Below, piece after piece: positions 47,341 through 59,689 of a DNA stretch of 64,000 nucleotides. Each line of letters begins with the position of its first letter. Within the stretch, counting starts at the first letter, position 1. Below the pieces are notes generated by a model. That model worked only from the letters and a program-made list of their open reading frames with translations. It was not told where the DNA came from and searched no databases. Source of the stretch: Cryptomeria japonica (lineage: Eukaryota; Streptophyta; Pinopsida; Cupressales; Cupressaceae); contig NC_081405.1 of the NCBI RefSeq assembly GCF_030272615.1, positions 606,367,677 through 606,431,676 on the forward strand, read 5' to 3'. The translations under genes and the position numbers were made by a program.

Positions 47341-48529
47341 AATTGGATCATTTTCATCATTACCATCTTAACCACCTTGCTTGTGCTCCTTCACTTTTTC
47401 TCCTGAGACATCTGTGATCATTTTTAGAGTCTTTTCTATATATTCAGGGAACTTCATTATCTCAAGCAATGGTACAGAGACCTTCATTTGTGTCAAATCA
47501 TTTGCAATGTCAAATGATGTAGTGGCTGGTGATGAGGAAGAATTCATTGTATTCTCTTTCTCTCCCTTTTGTGGTTTTGTTATTTGAACATCCTTCTCTT
47601 TGGTTTTGCCTGAATCCTTGTCTTGGACATTATTCATTGATTTAGATATCTTATTGGTTTCTCTCATGAACACACCAGAGGGATTTCCCTGCTCGGGGTT
47701 TATGGTTTTGTTTCTGAGAGAATAGGTTCTTTTGGCTTGTTTCACCGCAGTCATCATGATTCTTTCTCTTTCTTCTTCTGTGGGGACCCTGAGTTTGATT
47801 TCTTCTTCCTCATCTAAGAATATTTGATGCATACAACACTGATGACTGATCCGTCTGGAACTTACATCACTATCTCCCTCTTCCTCAAATGAGTTGTATT
47901 CTACGAATGATAGAAAATTTATGGTGTGGCCATCTATATACCCTTCACATTCTTCTTCTTCTTCCTGCAGCTTCTTTGCTACTATACATTGTTAAGGAGA
48001 ATGTGGCATGTCACAGGCAAAGCACCACAGGTTCTCATCTGACACCTGATTCACAATTATTTTTAGAGGATCTAGTGTGTGCATATTATCCTTTTGATTC
48101 TTCTCCATACATTTCCCATCCTTCCAAGTAGTGTTGTAAGGCATATCATGTACTCTGGGTCTATCATGATGGAAGAACTATTGTTTCTCTATTCTATTTA
48201 CCTTCACAGATAAATCCTTTAGAACATTTAATACCTTGTCCAATTTATCCTCATCTTTAGTTTGTTTGGGAGCTTTAGGGTTGAACAACCTAGTATCTTC
48301 TCTCTTCCCAATTATCCCAATAGATTTTCTATTGTTTTCTATAGTTATGGCAGCTTTCATAACTCCTTAAAGAGTTGTAGGATTTTTTATTCTAAGTTCA
48401 TAAATTGTCTTGTTGTCAAAGGCATTTATGTAGTACAAGATGATTACTTTTGTTGAAATGTGGTGACTGATCAACAAAGTGTTGTACACTCAGCACATAT
48501 CCTTGCCGGGGTCAGGATACTATAGGGGG

Positions 48530-48908
48530 AACCACAGTCAATTGGATTTCTAGGCTACAAAAGGTTGTTGCACTTTCAACCACTGAAGCTGAGTATGTTG
48601 CTACTACAGAAGCCAGCAAGGAGATGATTTGGTTACAATGTTTTCTGGAGGAATTGGGTCAGACATAGGAGGATCGCCCATTGTATACTGATAGCCAGAG
48701 TGCCATTCATCTTGCGAAGAACTCTTCTTTTCATTCAAGGACAAAGCACATTTAGCTCAGGTACCACTTCATCCAGACTGTTTTGGAGGAGGGTCAGTTA
48801 CGGCTTGAGAAGATTCACACAAGTGAGAATCCTCCCGATATGTTCACGAAGGCAGTTCCACAGGAGAAGCTGATTTCTTCATCAGTTTCTGTTGGTCTTC
48901 TTGATTGA
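48530..48908 (+). pseudogene. C-terminal copia RNase H fragment
   Basis: It reads SWISRLQKVVALSTTEAEYV-type sequence (the copia motif S-T-x-E-A-E-Y), then YTDSQSAIHLAKN and ENPPDMFTKAVPQEKL, ending at 48908. The first catalytic region is missing owing to the deletion. A TAG at 48669 and another at about 48756 interrupt it. It has no function by itself. Confidence 0.85.
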
Positions 48909-49044
48909 TAATTATGGAATTTATACCAGTCAAGTCCTAGTGTTTTATCCAGTGGATGTTGCATGTACAGTGGTGTCATGTAGTATCAGTCTCCAAGTGG
49001 GAGATTGTTCGGTGTGGAGCCTGATCAGTCTCCAAGTGGGAGAT

Positions 49045-49510
49045 TGTTGAAATGTGGTGACTGATAAAACAAAGTACTGTACACTTAGCATGTATCCTCG
49101 CCGGGGTCCGGGGCCGGGCCGGGCCAGGCCCCAGGCAGGGGTTTGGGGGTGATAGCCCCCGAGAAAAGTGGGGGTTCTGGGGCAGGAGCCCCCGAGAAAA
49201 AAATTTTGGGTATTTTTTTGATGAAAACCGACATTGTAATAAAACCCTAAAAAGACTGACTTTGTTTTTGCCCTAAAAATGCATGTTATAAGCGGCTCGG
49301 ATGCTTAAGGCATTGTAATGTTGATGTATTGTTTTTGCTGGATAATAATAAAGATTGGATGACTGTGTATGGTGGATGTAACCCATTCTGGGTGAACCAC
49401 GTTAAATCTATGTGTTATCTATGTCCTGTTTTATTTCTTTATCTTTTGTTTTTAAATCTACATATAAATGTTAGTTCATATTTGCTTCGGATCTGCTTGA
49501 AACCCTAACA
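49045..49510 (+). repeat. 3' LTR of the deleted copia element
   Basis: It begins TGTTGAAATGTGG and ends CCCTAACA. Its first 65 bp repeat 48451-48516. It holds a very GC-rich block at 49097-49200. The preceding purine tract CCAAGTGGGAGAT occurs twice, at about 48992 and 49032. Confidence 0.85.
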
Positions 49511-50824
49511 ACTTCTGGGACTGGTTTTATCCTATTAGGAATTTTGTTTATAACTCCTTTGAATCTCTTATTGAAATCAACTACTGTCTCATTAGGTTCT
49601 TTCTTGATACTTATGATTTCATGTAGTGCAAACTCAGGGCTATTTCGATCTCCATACTATTCGAGAAAAAGTCTCTTAAACTCTGCAAGGCTACTTATTA
49701 AAGCATCAAGTAATGTTCTGAACCAATCCTATGCATCCTTTGTTAAAGACTGCATGAATAACTTCATTTTAACATCTTTGTATGGGAGGTAGAAATATTC
49801 CATGACTGTATCAAAAGCATTGCAATGTGCTTCTCCTATGATAGCATTACTCCGAGTGAATTTCGGTACTACAGTTCTAATTTCATTTGGAATGGGATGA
49901 GGATACACCATCATTCCTAAAAAGTCAAATTATCTAATACATTTTGTATTCATCAATCCATGTCCTCCCTAGAAGAAATTTCCATGGTTCTGACTCATAT
50001 TATTGTAAGGAGAAAATTGATTTTGGGGTGGGAATTGATTTTGATAGGGAAAGTTGTTAAAATGATTGCATTGATGTTCGGGAGGTATGTTGGTATATGC
50101 AAAGTTGTTGTTTCCATGATCATATAAGGGGTTTCCAGATATCTTATAGGCATTATTCTTTGTGTTGGTTTCATCTCTATGGCTCCTCCCCTTGTTTGAT
50201 CCTTGGACTATATGTTCACATCTCTCTTTTTACTTATCCAAGTCATGATCAATATCATTTTCATTGACATTAATGCCCAACCTAGCATATAATTCTATAC
50301 ACTCTTGTGTTCTTTCAGTATCTTTCATTTTAGTAGCCACATCTAGCATTTGTTTCATCAAATCTACAAAATGGTTTGGTGCATCCATCCTGCTTGAGCC
50401 TGAGGAACTTGATGTATTTGCTCTCAAATTTGGGTGATGATTTTCAAAACTAGGAGGGAATTTTCCTTTTCGTGCTTTATCTGCAGCTGCCAAGTCCTCA
50501 TTTCTTGGGAATGAAGGAATTGCATAATTCTGTTTATTCCAAGCAGACTGTGAGTTATTTTTAGAGTAATACTGTTTATACCTCTCATTCATGAAATTAT
50601 TCATGTGTTCCATTGGATTGTCTATTACTTCTTTCTTTGGATTTTTCTTATTTCTTTTCTGATCAAATTTTAATTGTATTATTGGATGGCCTTATGTTAT
50701 TGACCTTCTCCCATACACAAAACTTCTTCTCTTTACTTTAGAGTCGCCACCTCTCTCTAGAGAAGAAATTTGTTTCTTTTTATATGAGTTCTTTCCCACG
50801 ACAGAGTCCTTTTAAATGATTCTT

Positions 50825-50843
50825 GTCCCCAGCAGAGTCGCTA
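50825..50843 (-). other. Primer-binding site of the giant element, tRNA-Arg type
   Basis: On the minus strand TAGCGACTCTGCTGGGGAC lies just inside the LTR end at 50847. From memory, the 3' end of plant tRNA-Arg(ACG), CCCCAGCGGAGTCGCCA, would pair with it apart from two positions. Confidence 0.65.
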
Positions 50844-51587
50844 ATCTATTGGATCTCAAATCAACATATTGGATAGGTTCTAAGGAAATGCCAACTCCTA
50901 TGATCAAACCCTCCAATTGACTTGGCCAACTTATAGAAAAAACCTATTTAGTTACTAAGTCCCTCACTTTAGGCTCTGCAAGACCTAGGCAGGTATACCT
51001 ATTCACTAGTGGCTTTCGATGACTAATGCTTCTTATAGCAGATTGAGTATCTTGGTCCAAATTCTTCCTTTCCTCAGAATGGTATAGTTTTCTAGGAGAG
51101 GTTATTTTAGATGAGTTCAAGATTGTTGTTGTGGAAGCTATGCGATTTGTGTACTTGAAATTTATATGTATGTATACTATTGCTAATTGGTTCTATGAAT
51201 CCTACTCATTTATCCTATAGTTTTAATGCAAAGGTAATTAATATGGTAAAGGTTGTGATTTGTGAATGACCAGTGCCTTTCCAGTTATTTGGGCTACAAA
51301 GTCTTATATTTCCCTAGGACTTAATGTATGATTTACGAGACTGTTTTTAAACCTACCCCCTTTGGTAAATCTGTCAGTTATTGTTTCTTATGAGATCTGC
51401 TAAATGTTTATAACATAAACCACTTGAATGAATTTAACCCTAACCTTAAGGGACCATTCAAGGAAGAACTACAAGGAACAATCACAATCCATGAGTAGAT
51501 CTTTTTAATCCAAATTTATAATATAGGAACATAGACTTTGATGTAACTTGATTCAACTTAAATAAGCCCAATAAAAAACTCAAGGAA

Positions 51588-52719
51588 ATGGGAGTGGAGC
51601 GACGAGTGGGAATTTCAAATTTCAAATCTGGGAATGGTGGATTTCCTGGGGATGGCAGTCTTTCTATGGGTGGAACTGGTAATCAGGCTAGTTTCCAGGC
51701 ATCTCAGGGTACTGAAGGGGATAAGGAAACAGTCAAATCAGTGGAAGACAAATATTCCAAAATCGGGGACCCACATGATAGAGGTAAGGGAAAAAAATGG
51801 TCTTTGCTTTTTGGAGTGAAGTCGTTGGTAAAATCAAGGCTACTGGAAGTTAAAAGTATATCCGATCTTGCGACAAGGGTTTCGCTGTTTCTGTTCTGAA
51901 TAAGCTGGTTGATCTTACTGTCTCTGGATTAGCTATGACCTTAGTTGGAAGTTTTGTTGGTTTTAGGCCTAACATTGATGTTGTTAGGAATTTTATAAGA
52001 AGGAAATGGGTTCTCAAGGGTCAAGTGGATGTGGCGGCTTTTCCTAGGGGTTTTTTTTCCTTTGCTTTTAATTCTGAAGAAGATATGAATAAAGCTCTAT
52101 GTGAAGGACCATGGATGTTCGGCAAGTCAACTTTGGCTTTACAGAAATGGGCTCCAAACCTTTCTCTTGATGAGTCCTTTTTTGTGTCGGCGCCTATGTG
52201 GACGTGTCTCTCGGGCCTCCCGTTGGAGTTCTAGAATGAGGAAGTCTTCAAGGGGATAGCGAGTTCTTTTGGAGAACTTCTCTCAATCGATCCAATGACT
52301 GCTGCTAAAAAAGGTTGGTTTTTGCCTGTATCTGTGTTAATATTAATCAAATGATGGATATGCCCCAATCTATTGAGATTATATCTAAATTAGGGAAATG
52401 GACCCAAGTGATTGAATATGAATTGCTCCCATTTGCTTGTTTTCATTTCAAAAAGTCGAGTCATTGGGCAAAATCTTATCTACTTAAGAAGAGTAAGAAT
52501 AGTAAGAGTGATAGTAGATTGAAGCAGAAATGGCAAATGAAAGATAAGAGAGAAGACCCACCAGTAGAGTGTGTTCCTAATAAGGAAGTCATTGAGCTGG
52601 AAAATGAGGAGAAGAAGGATGCAAATAGTAATAATGAAAAACCTGTTTGTGCCTGCTCTAATAATCAAATAGAAAGTACCAAAAGAAGAAGAGCAAAGGA
52701 TAGAGGCAAATGCGCATAA
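51588..52719 (+). pseudogene. LINE ORF1 with DUF4283 and zinc-knuckle relic
   Basis: The N terminus (51588) is Gly/Ser-rich. After a frame change, 51935-52234 reads FVGFRPNIDVVRNFIRRKW, VAAFPRGFFSFAFNSEEDM and LCEGPWMFGKSTLALQKWAP, ending TCLSGLPLEF, the DUF4283 domain of plant LINE ORF1. After another change the knuckle CFHFKKSSHWAKSY (two Cys lost) and a Lys/Glu-rich tail follow to 52719. ORF1 binds the LINE RNA. At least two frameshifts and a stop at 52232 break it. Confidence 0.82.
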
Positions 52720-53176
52720 ACATGATCTAGACGACTAGAAGGGAGGGCTTGTCAGTCAGGATAAAGTAGAGGAGAGTTCCAATGATGATGCTTTGGCTTC
52801 ATCTTATACAAAGGCAAACGGTGAAGACTTCAATGAAGCACAGGACTACAACATCTCTGATTTTGAGCCTTTTTTTGTTATTAACCAATGGAAGCCCTAA
52901 GCTGCTTCAATGCAAAACCCCATCTAATAGTGTGGAAATGGTGACCCTGGAGGGAAATCTTAGGATTCTCAGTACTAAAGAGGGAAAATTAAAGAAGGAA
53001 GGACCCAATGGAGGTATCTCAACTAGAAGCAAGAATAAGAAAAATGTAGATGTTGGAAGCCACAACAAAGAGCAGGGGAGACCTTCTCTAAAAAATCAAA
53101 GGGAATAGGAAAGTTGGAAGAACCGTGTTGATGGAACAAAGAGCTCCATCGAGTCATCTCTATCTCTGGTTAAAGT

Positions 53177-56100
53177 ATGAAGATAATTTCTTGGAATATA
53201 AGAGGGTTGAATTCTCCTCATAAGCAGGATGTATTACGTAATATTATAACAGATCATAAACTGAATGTGGTCCTTGTTCAGGAAGCTAAGATGTGCAAGG
53301 ATAAAGTGGAAAGGATTAGAATATTTAAAAATAATGGAGTTATAGGAACTAGTTCGGAGGGTGCCTCCGGAGGAACAACGATTTTTTGGAACCAAAAAAC
53401 TATTAAAGGTAAGGAAATCATTTCAGAAATCAATAGGATTTCTATGTTGCTCGAGCATATAAAGGATAACTTTGTTTGGGTTATCACTAATGTCTATGTG
53501 CCTAATACCAAAGCTCGAAGATTTAAATATTAGAGAAGCCTTGCAGAAGACAGATTAAATTTTGTTGATAAAAGTTGGATAATAATGGGATATTTTAATA
53601 CTTTGCTTAAAGAGGATGAGAAGATGGGAGGCCTCCCCTTGCAGCTTGATGGTAAACAAGATCTTATGTATTTTATCAATGATCAAGCTCTTATGGATGT
53701 GGATCTCCAAGGGATCAACTATACCTGGACTAATAGAAGAATTGGAGTTGATCTTATTCAAGTAAGGTTAGATAGAACCTTGATTTCTCCTAAGTGGTTA
53801 TCTAAGTATAGTTGTTCTTTGGCTTCTATTATTAAGATTGGATTTGATCATTTCCCTATTTCTTTTACTGCCAATTATTATTCTACTAAGAGAAATTTCC
53901 CTTTTAGATTTGAAAAAGCGTGGTTATCCCATCCATTTTTGGAAGTTTGTGTTGGTGATTGGTGAAGCTCTGAGGTTGAGGGAATGACTTTATTTAGAAT
54001 AGCCAAAAAGCTCAATATTATAAAGGCCAAAATCAAAATTTGGAACAAAGAGACATTTGGGGATATCTTCAAAAGTAAAGCCCAAATTAAGACTGAAATA
54101 AAAGAAGTCCAAGATAAAATCCAAGAGGACGGGCTTTCAAAAGATTTGAGATCTGTTGAAAATGGTTGGTTGTCTAAATACCACACTATTATTTCTAATG
54201 AAGAGACATTCTAGAGACAAAGATCTAGATCCTTGTATTTGAAGGAAGGTGATAAAAATACCTGGTTTTTTCACTTAACTGCACTTAAGAACAGGGCGGT
54301 TAACAGGATTTGCAGGTTATCCTATAATAGGGGGATTTTAACGGATGATAATGACATAAGAAAGGAAGCTTTGGATTATTTTAGCAACATCCTAGGAGAA
54401 GTGGATGATCTTGACGTCAGTAATCAAAACCTCCTTTTGCAGGCTATCCCTTCTACCTTGACTGAGGAAGATAACAAATATCTCTCTTGGATACCTTCTA
54501 GTCAGGAAATCAAAAAGGCCATGTTTTCTTTTCAGGGAGATAAGTCTCCTGGTCCAGATGGTTTTCCAATGTTCTTTTTCCATTCCTTTTGGCACATTGT
54601 GGAGACTGATATTTGTAAAGGAGTTAAAGAATTATTTGGTTCTAGAAGGTTTCTAAAAGAATTGAATGCGACCTTCATTGTTCTTATTCTGAATATTTCA
54701 GGAGCTGACTCTCTAAATAAGTTTAGACCTATTAGTCTTTGTAACTTTGTTTACAAGATTTTGTCTAAGGTTCTCACTTCTAGATTGCTGGATATTCTTC
54801 CCAAAATTATTTATGCTCAGCAAAATGGTTTTGTCCCTGGTAGACAGATTCTAGCTTTCATTATTTCAGTTCATGAAAATATTCATTCTCTAACGGCTAC
54901 TAAAAATTAGGGCTTTTTTCTTAGGTTAGATATGTCTAAAGCCTATGATAGAGTGAACTAGCATTTCCTTTTTCAGGATTATGAAAGCCTTTGGATTTGG
55001 AGAAAAATTTATTCAGCTTCGCTCTCAATTGATGGAAACTTCCTCATCTGCCATTATTGTCAATGGATCTCCTTCTAGTTTCTTCAAAAGCACTAGAGGT
55101 CTGAGACAGGGGGATCCCATCTCCCCAATCTTGTTTACTATTTTAGCTGAAAGTTTGGGCAGATTTATTTTTAAAAATGTGGAAGAAGGTAATCTCAAAG
55201 GTCTGAAACCTTCTTTGTCCAGTATTACTTTTACCCATGAATAGTTGGTTGATGATTTGATTACCATGGGTGAGGCTGCTATTAGGGAAGCAAGAAATAT
55301 GAAGAGTGTTATGGATATTTATGAATCTGCTTCTGGCCAAAAAATTAATTGGGATAAGAGCTCTCTTTTCTTCATCAACGCCCCTATTCAAAGACAATTA
55401 AGGATTGAAAGAATTCTTGGATGTAAAATTGTTGAGTTTCCCTCTACTTACTTGGGGATTCCCCTTTGTTTTAAGCCTGTGGATAATTTATAGATTAAGT
55501 TGGTTGACAGATTCAACTCTAAACTGGCAGGTTGCAAAGGGGCTATCCTAAGTCAATCGGGAAAGGTGATGTTGCTTAAATATACTCTCCAAAACTTGCC
55601 TATTTATGCTCTCAGTTTGTTTAAAGTCCCTAGAAAGTTTGCGGAGGCAATTGAAAGAATCCAAAAAAAGTTTCTTTGGTCGGGAGTGGAAGACAAGAAT
55701 AGAATTCCTCTGATAGCTTGGAACAAAATCTGTTCTCCCAAGGCCTTTGGGGGGTTGGGTTTAAGGAATATTAGCTCTATTAATAATGCCTTATTAGCAA
55801 AACAAATATGGAGAATGAAAGGGGAGGAAAGAGAGTGGAATTTAATCTGGAAAAAGAAATATCTTCACATGCAACCTTCTGAGGAAGAATTTCTAGATAA
55901 ATCTTTTACGGTTGAAGGTTCTGCAATTTGGAATGCAGCTCAATTGGCTAAAAGTTGGGCTGCTGCTGGAAGAATGTGGAAATTGGGGAAAGGAAGAAGT
56001 ATAAGATTTTGGGAAGACAGATGGCTTATGGATAAACCTTTGGAGGAAATTCCAATCCTTAATGATTGGAAATACTGGTTCAAAAATAGGCATGGGGGTT

Positions 56101-57362
56101 TGGTTAGAGACTACTAGAGAAATGGGAATTGGATTGAGTTTAGCCAACATTGTCCAGGTTTAAAGTTTCTTGAGATTTTGTTTTCTTCTGAAATTTTGAG
56201 GGATAACAAAGATGATAGTTTGATTTGGAGGGAGACCTCGGATGGGAATTACTCTATGTCATTGGTTGTGGCTATCCACAACAAAGTTATGGAAGAAATC
56301 CCTATTTGGGCTAAAGTGTGGAATAAGAAATTAATTCCTAAAGTTAATATCTTTTTTTGGATCTTTATACAAAATAAGGTGCTGACTTTGGACAACCTTC
56401 AAAAGAGGGGATTTGTTTTTCCTAACAAGTGTTTTCTTTGTTGCAGGGAAGAAGAGTTTGTTTGCCACATTCTCCACTAGTGTACTTTCAACTAGGAAAT
56501 TTGGAAAATTATTTTTAGTAGGTGGAAGTTGAGCTGGGTTTTCCTAAACTCTCTAGGAGAGTCCTGGAAACAATGGTACTGTCCTAATTCCAACCCTAAG
56601 ATTGTGGAGCTTTGGAAACTTACTTTCCCTAATTTTATCTAGAACATCTGGAAGGAGCACAATAATAGGATCTTTAGGGATAAAAGTCCTAACCCTCAAG
56701 TTGTGGTGGATAAAATTTATAGAGGTATACTAGAATGTGTCAATGGTACTGATCATGTTTTAGCAGCTAAAGAAGACTTTAATGATAGATGGAATCTTTC
56801 TATCACCAAATCCAGTAAGGAGAAGGGTAGGGAAGGTCTAGCATGGTGCTTTCCACTTTAGGGATGGATAAAGGCCAACTTTGATGGGGCATCGAAGGGG
56901 AATCTGGGTAAGGCTGGTTATGGGGGCATTGTCAAGAATTTTGCTGGAAGTTGCCTAGTGGCGGTCACTGGTCCTCTGGGTAGTCAAACCAATCATTATG
57001 CAGAAGCTTCAATAGCTCTGAATACTTTGATTATTGCTAAGAACCTAAATCATGACAACTTATGGCTGGAGGGAGACTCACTAAATATTATCAAGTACTT
57101 GAAGAGGGAAACCAAGCCATCATGGTCTATAGAAAACATAATTTTTAAAGCTAGAGAAATTATTGCTAGCTTTAAAGTTATAATAATTGAACATGCCTTT
57201 AGAGAAAAAAATTTGGTTGCGGATGGCCTGGCGAACCTAGGTGTTAGTTCCGAAGCTCAAACCATTTGGCATGGGGAAGATAATTTCAATTTTAGTATTA
57301 AAGATCTCCTAAGAATGGATAGATTCATGGGAAAAGAAAAACCGCACAATTATGATAGTTGA
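53177..57362 (+). pseudogene. LINE ORF2: endonuclease, reverse transcriptase, RNase H
   Basis: The endonuclease (53177-53965) begins MKIISWNIRGLNSPHKQ and has VLVQEAKMCK and, after a stop, the late motif with FDHFPISF. RT (about 54500-55300) holds GDKSPGPDGFP, FRPISLCNFVYKILSKVLT, LRLDMSKAYDRVN, RGLRQGDPISPILF and a catalytic box LVDDLITMG preceded by a TAG. A zf-RVT region follows (PKVNIFFWIFIQNKV). The RNase H (56860-57270) has KANFDGASKGN, AEASIALNTL, WLEGDSLNIIKY and NLVADGLAN, all four acids intact. Stops and one frameshift near 54970 break it. Confidence 0.9.
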
Positions 57363-57496
57363 AATGAGTAATTTATGCATTTATAGAAAGGTAATGATTA
57401 CTTGACAAAGTGACAGAATCATAATCAAAGATATTAACCCTCCGCACACTTTGTGGGCTAATATTTTCAAAATTTTGAGAGACAACGGAAAAGATG

Positions 57497-59111
57497 CTAT
57501 GAGTTTGTAGAAGAACAGAGATGACATTTTGAAATTGAATATGGGAGGGGATCTAAGGAGGGAGGAACTAGATAATATATCCAGATGGAAAGAAATGCCA
57601 AAAGTATGGATGAAGCTAGAAAAAGGGTCCCTGACGAATTTTATGGAGAAGCTGGTTGATTACGATAAAGGTAGGGTTAATCTTGCAGTCTCCAAAATAA
57701 CTAAAAATTGGAGTAATGGGTCTTTTAAAATCCATGGTGTGAGGTTCAAATTGGACGCGGGCCTCATTGTGACTGTAACAGGTATGCCCCACTCAGGTCT
57801 CAATTTTTTTAGAGATCTTAAAGTTTCCAATAATGCGGTTAAACTTTTTCCGCGTAAGGAGAAGGAGAGGGATAAAATAGGTAAAGCCATGGGGGGTTAT
57901 TATGATGCCTCCAACATCAAAAAAATTTGGGGTTGTGTGTTGAATGCTATCATGGAATACATAACAGTGGAGGGTTATTTTACTAGGGCCCATACATATC
58001 ATTTTGTTCTATTAAACCACTTTAGGCATGAGAAAAGGGTTTCCCTGCCCTACTACCTCTTCAAGTCTCTATCGAGGTCTCTCAACAAACATAGCAAGAA
58101 TCCTTTGAACCCGGTGCTTCATTGTGGCCTCATTCTACTCATTTATGAGCACTGCAAAATCCTTGCCATTTAGGAAAACAAGAGATTGTCTACTTCTCTA
58201 GGGAAAGGCAAGAGAAAGCTGGAGGAAGGCAGACCCAGCAAGGAAGAGTCGACTCAGAGAAAAAAGAGCAAGAGTGCTACTGGGATGAAAACCCAAGAGG
58301 ACAAGAATGACATAGAGGATACTGGAAAAGATGGTAGTGAAATGGAAATGGATGAGTCTTGAGGTGAGGAAAGTTGGAAAGATGAGGACATGGGAGTAGA
58401 GGAAGATGAAGCTGAGGACGTGTTCGACCAAGATAGTCTAATTCACAGTGCTAGCTTAGGCAATGTCAACAGCCAGCCTTTGGTGGAGAAGGATGATAAG
58501 GTTAATGAGGAAAAAGAAATAGATTCTAAGAGGGAGAAGAATAAGGAACCTGAGAAGGAAACAGCTAAGTGTAGTTTGAGTAAGGATAAGGAGGGTGTTG
58601 GAGAAGGGTTATTCTTGGATAACCTCAAAAACCTTATCGATGCTAGATTGGGTTTTGATGGGTGGACATGAATTTTTGAAGAATATGGAAAAAATGGTAA
58701 GCAAATGGATGAGAAAAAGAAGGAAGATGATAGGAACCAAAAGCAATGGAAGAAAGACATGGAGGAAAAAGCTAAGAAGATGGAAGCTCAGATTGACTAT
58801 TGGCAATGAAAAACCTATTGGGAATGATTCTGAACATCTTGACTATTGTTACAAAGAACCTAGAGGAAATCTCTAAGGTCCTTGAAAGCTCCAGCTCTCT
58901 CAAACTAGTGGTGGACCTTGACATTGATAAAGATACTATCGATATTGGGATCGGGGAATCTACTCCTGGTGGAGTGGCAAAGAGAAATAGGGCGAGCTTG
59001 AAGAAAGTTGTTGTGGTGTCTGCTAAAGAAATCCCTAATCTTAGGGATAATATCAAAGAACTATATGGGATTAGCAGTAACTTGGCTAATGCCCTGAAAA
59101 ACATAAAATAG
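57497..59111 (+). pseudogene. LINE third ORF, accessory protein of unknown function
   Basis: A further coding region of about 530 residues follows ORF2 and ends 195 bp before the LINE end. From 57529 the core reads WSNGSFKIHGVRFKLDAGL, IVTVTGMPHSGLNFFRD, TYHFVLLNHFRHEKRVSLPY and NPVLHCGLILLIYEHCKIL. An acidic/basic charged stretch follows (58180-58800), and after a frameshift near 58800 a Leu-rich end. Stops at 58171, 58360 and 58669 interrupt it. The 'VTGMP' pattern, the helix before SLPY and the HCGLI block resemble plant mobile-domain type ORFs, like those at 29735 and in the giant LTR. Plant LINEs usually have only two ORFs. Confidence 0.6.
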
Positions 59112-59689
59112 TTCCTTTTCTGTGCTTTATCTGGTTTGGTCGATTGTCGCTAGTTTTTTAGGGCTTTTTTGCTGGTTTTTTCTAGTTGCTATGCTAGTTT
59201 TTCTTATGTATGTTCCTTTTGGTTTCTTAATGATATTCTCTCATAAGGATCTTTTGTAAAAGGGTTTCAGGGCCCCTTAAAAACCTATTTTTACCTTAAT
59301 CAAAAACATAGACTTCAATGTAAGAATAAGAATAACCTTATCTCCTTTAGATAATATCACAAACAACTTCCTATAGAAAATGAGATAATCTACAACACAT
59401 ATGCAGAAGAAAATGACTAATTCTATTAAAAACTTCAATATGGTAAAATAGTATGCCAAAGGCTATCGTATCTATCCAGTATCTGATATTCTAATAATGT
59501 CTTCATTTTACAAAATTTGCTCATACAAGTATATGAGAAACACCTATTCTATGAGAAGCTATGTCCATTCATCATTAACAATCTGATTACAATTGCTTAG
59601 CAAAGTGAAAAATAAAAAGATTAAGCATGCCAAGATGATTAATATAACTGTCATTCTTATAGCATTTAGAGGCCACACTCTTCCTCTTC

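Larger units (their letters stand above)
48451..49510 (+). mobile_element. Internally deleted copia element
   Basis: A piece of 5' LTR (from TGTTGAAATG at 48451 to about 48516) is joined straight to the end of a copia RNase H (to 48908). A purine tract and a complete 466-bp 3' LTR (49045-49510) follow. Flanks ACTTT (48446-48450) and ACTTC (49511-49515) are the target duplication with one change. Most of the element was lost, probably by recombination inside it. Confidence 0.85.
47368..50613 (-). pseudogene. Gag of the giant gypsy element, split by a copia remnant
   Basis: The frame starts MEHMNNFMNERYKQYYSKNN at 50613; the true start could be further upstream. An Asn/Gln-rich stretch is followed by the gag core (MEYFYLPYKDVKMKLFMQSL, WFRTLLDALISSLAEFKRLF and VDFNKRFKGVINKIPNRIK). 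The copia remnant lies at 48451-49510. Its length plus one duplicate is a multiple of three, and the frame continues at 48450 (ILYYINAFDNKTIYELRIKN). The tail is charged (47832-47368, EEEERERIMM-like). I see no zinc knuckle. Several stops break it. Confidence 0.75.
51547..59305 (+). mobile_element. L1-like LINE with three ORFs
   Basis: It is 7759 bp long, begins 41 bp before the ORF1 start and ends in an A-rich tail (AATCAAAA). The 18-bp duplication ACATAGACTTTGATGTAA (51529-51546) and ACATAGACTTCAATGTAA (59306-59323) flanks it. The other LTR of the same giant element shows the empty site near 31862. ORF1 (DUF4283), ORF2 (endonuclease, RT, RNase H) and a further ORF3 follow in order. Stops occur in each ORF. 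Confidence 0.92.

Noticed and set aside
50825-50843. tRNA-like sequence CCCCAGCAGAGTCGC
   Set aside because: It is only the 3'-end part of a tRNA-Arg next to an LTR, hence a primer-binding site, not a tRNA gene.
57660-58806. Minus-strand ORFs opposite the LINE ORF3
   Set aside because: They are Phe/Leu/Ser-rich shadows of the charged plus-strand protein.
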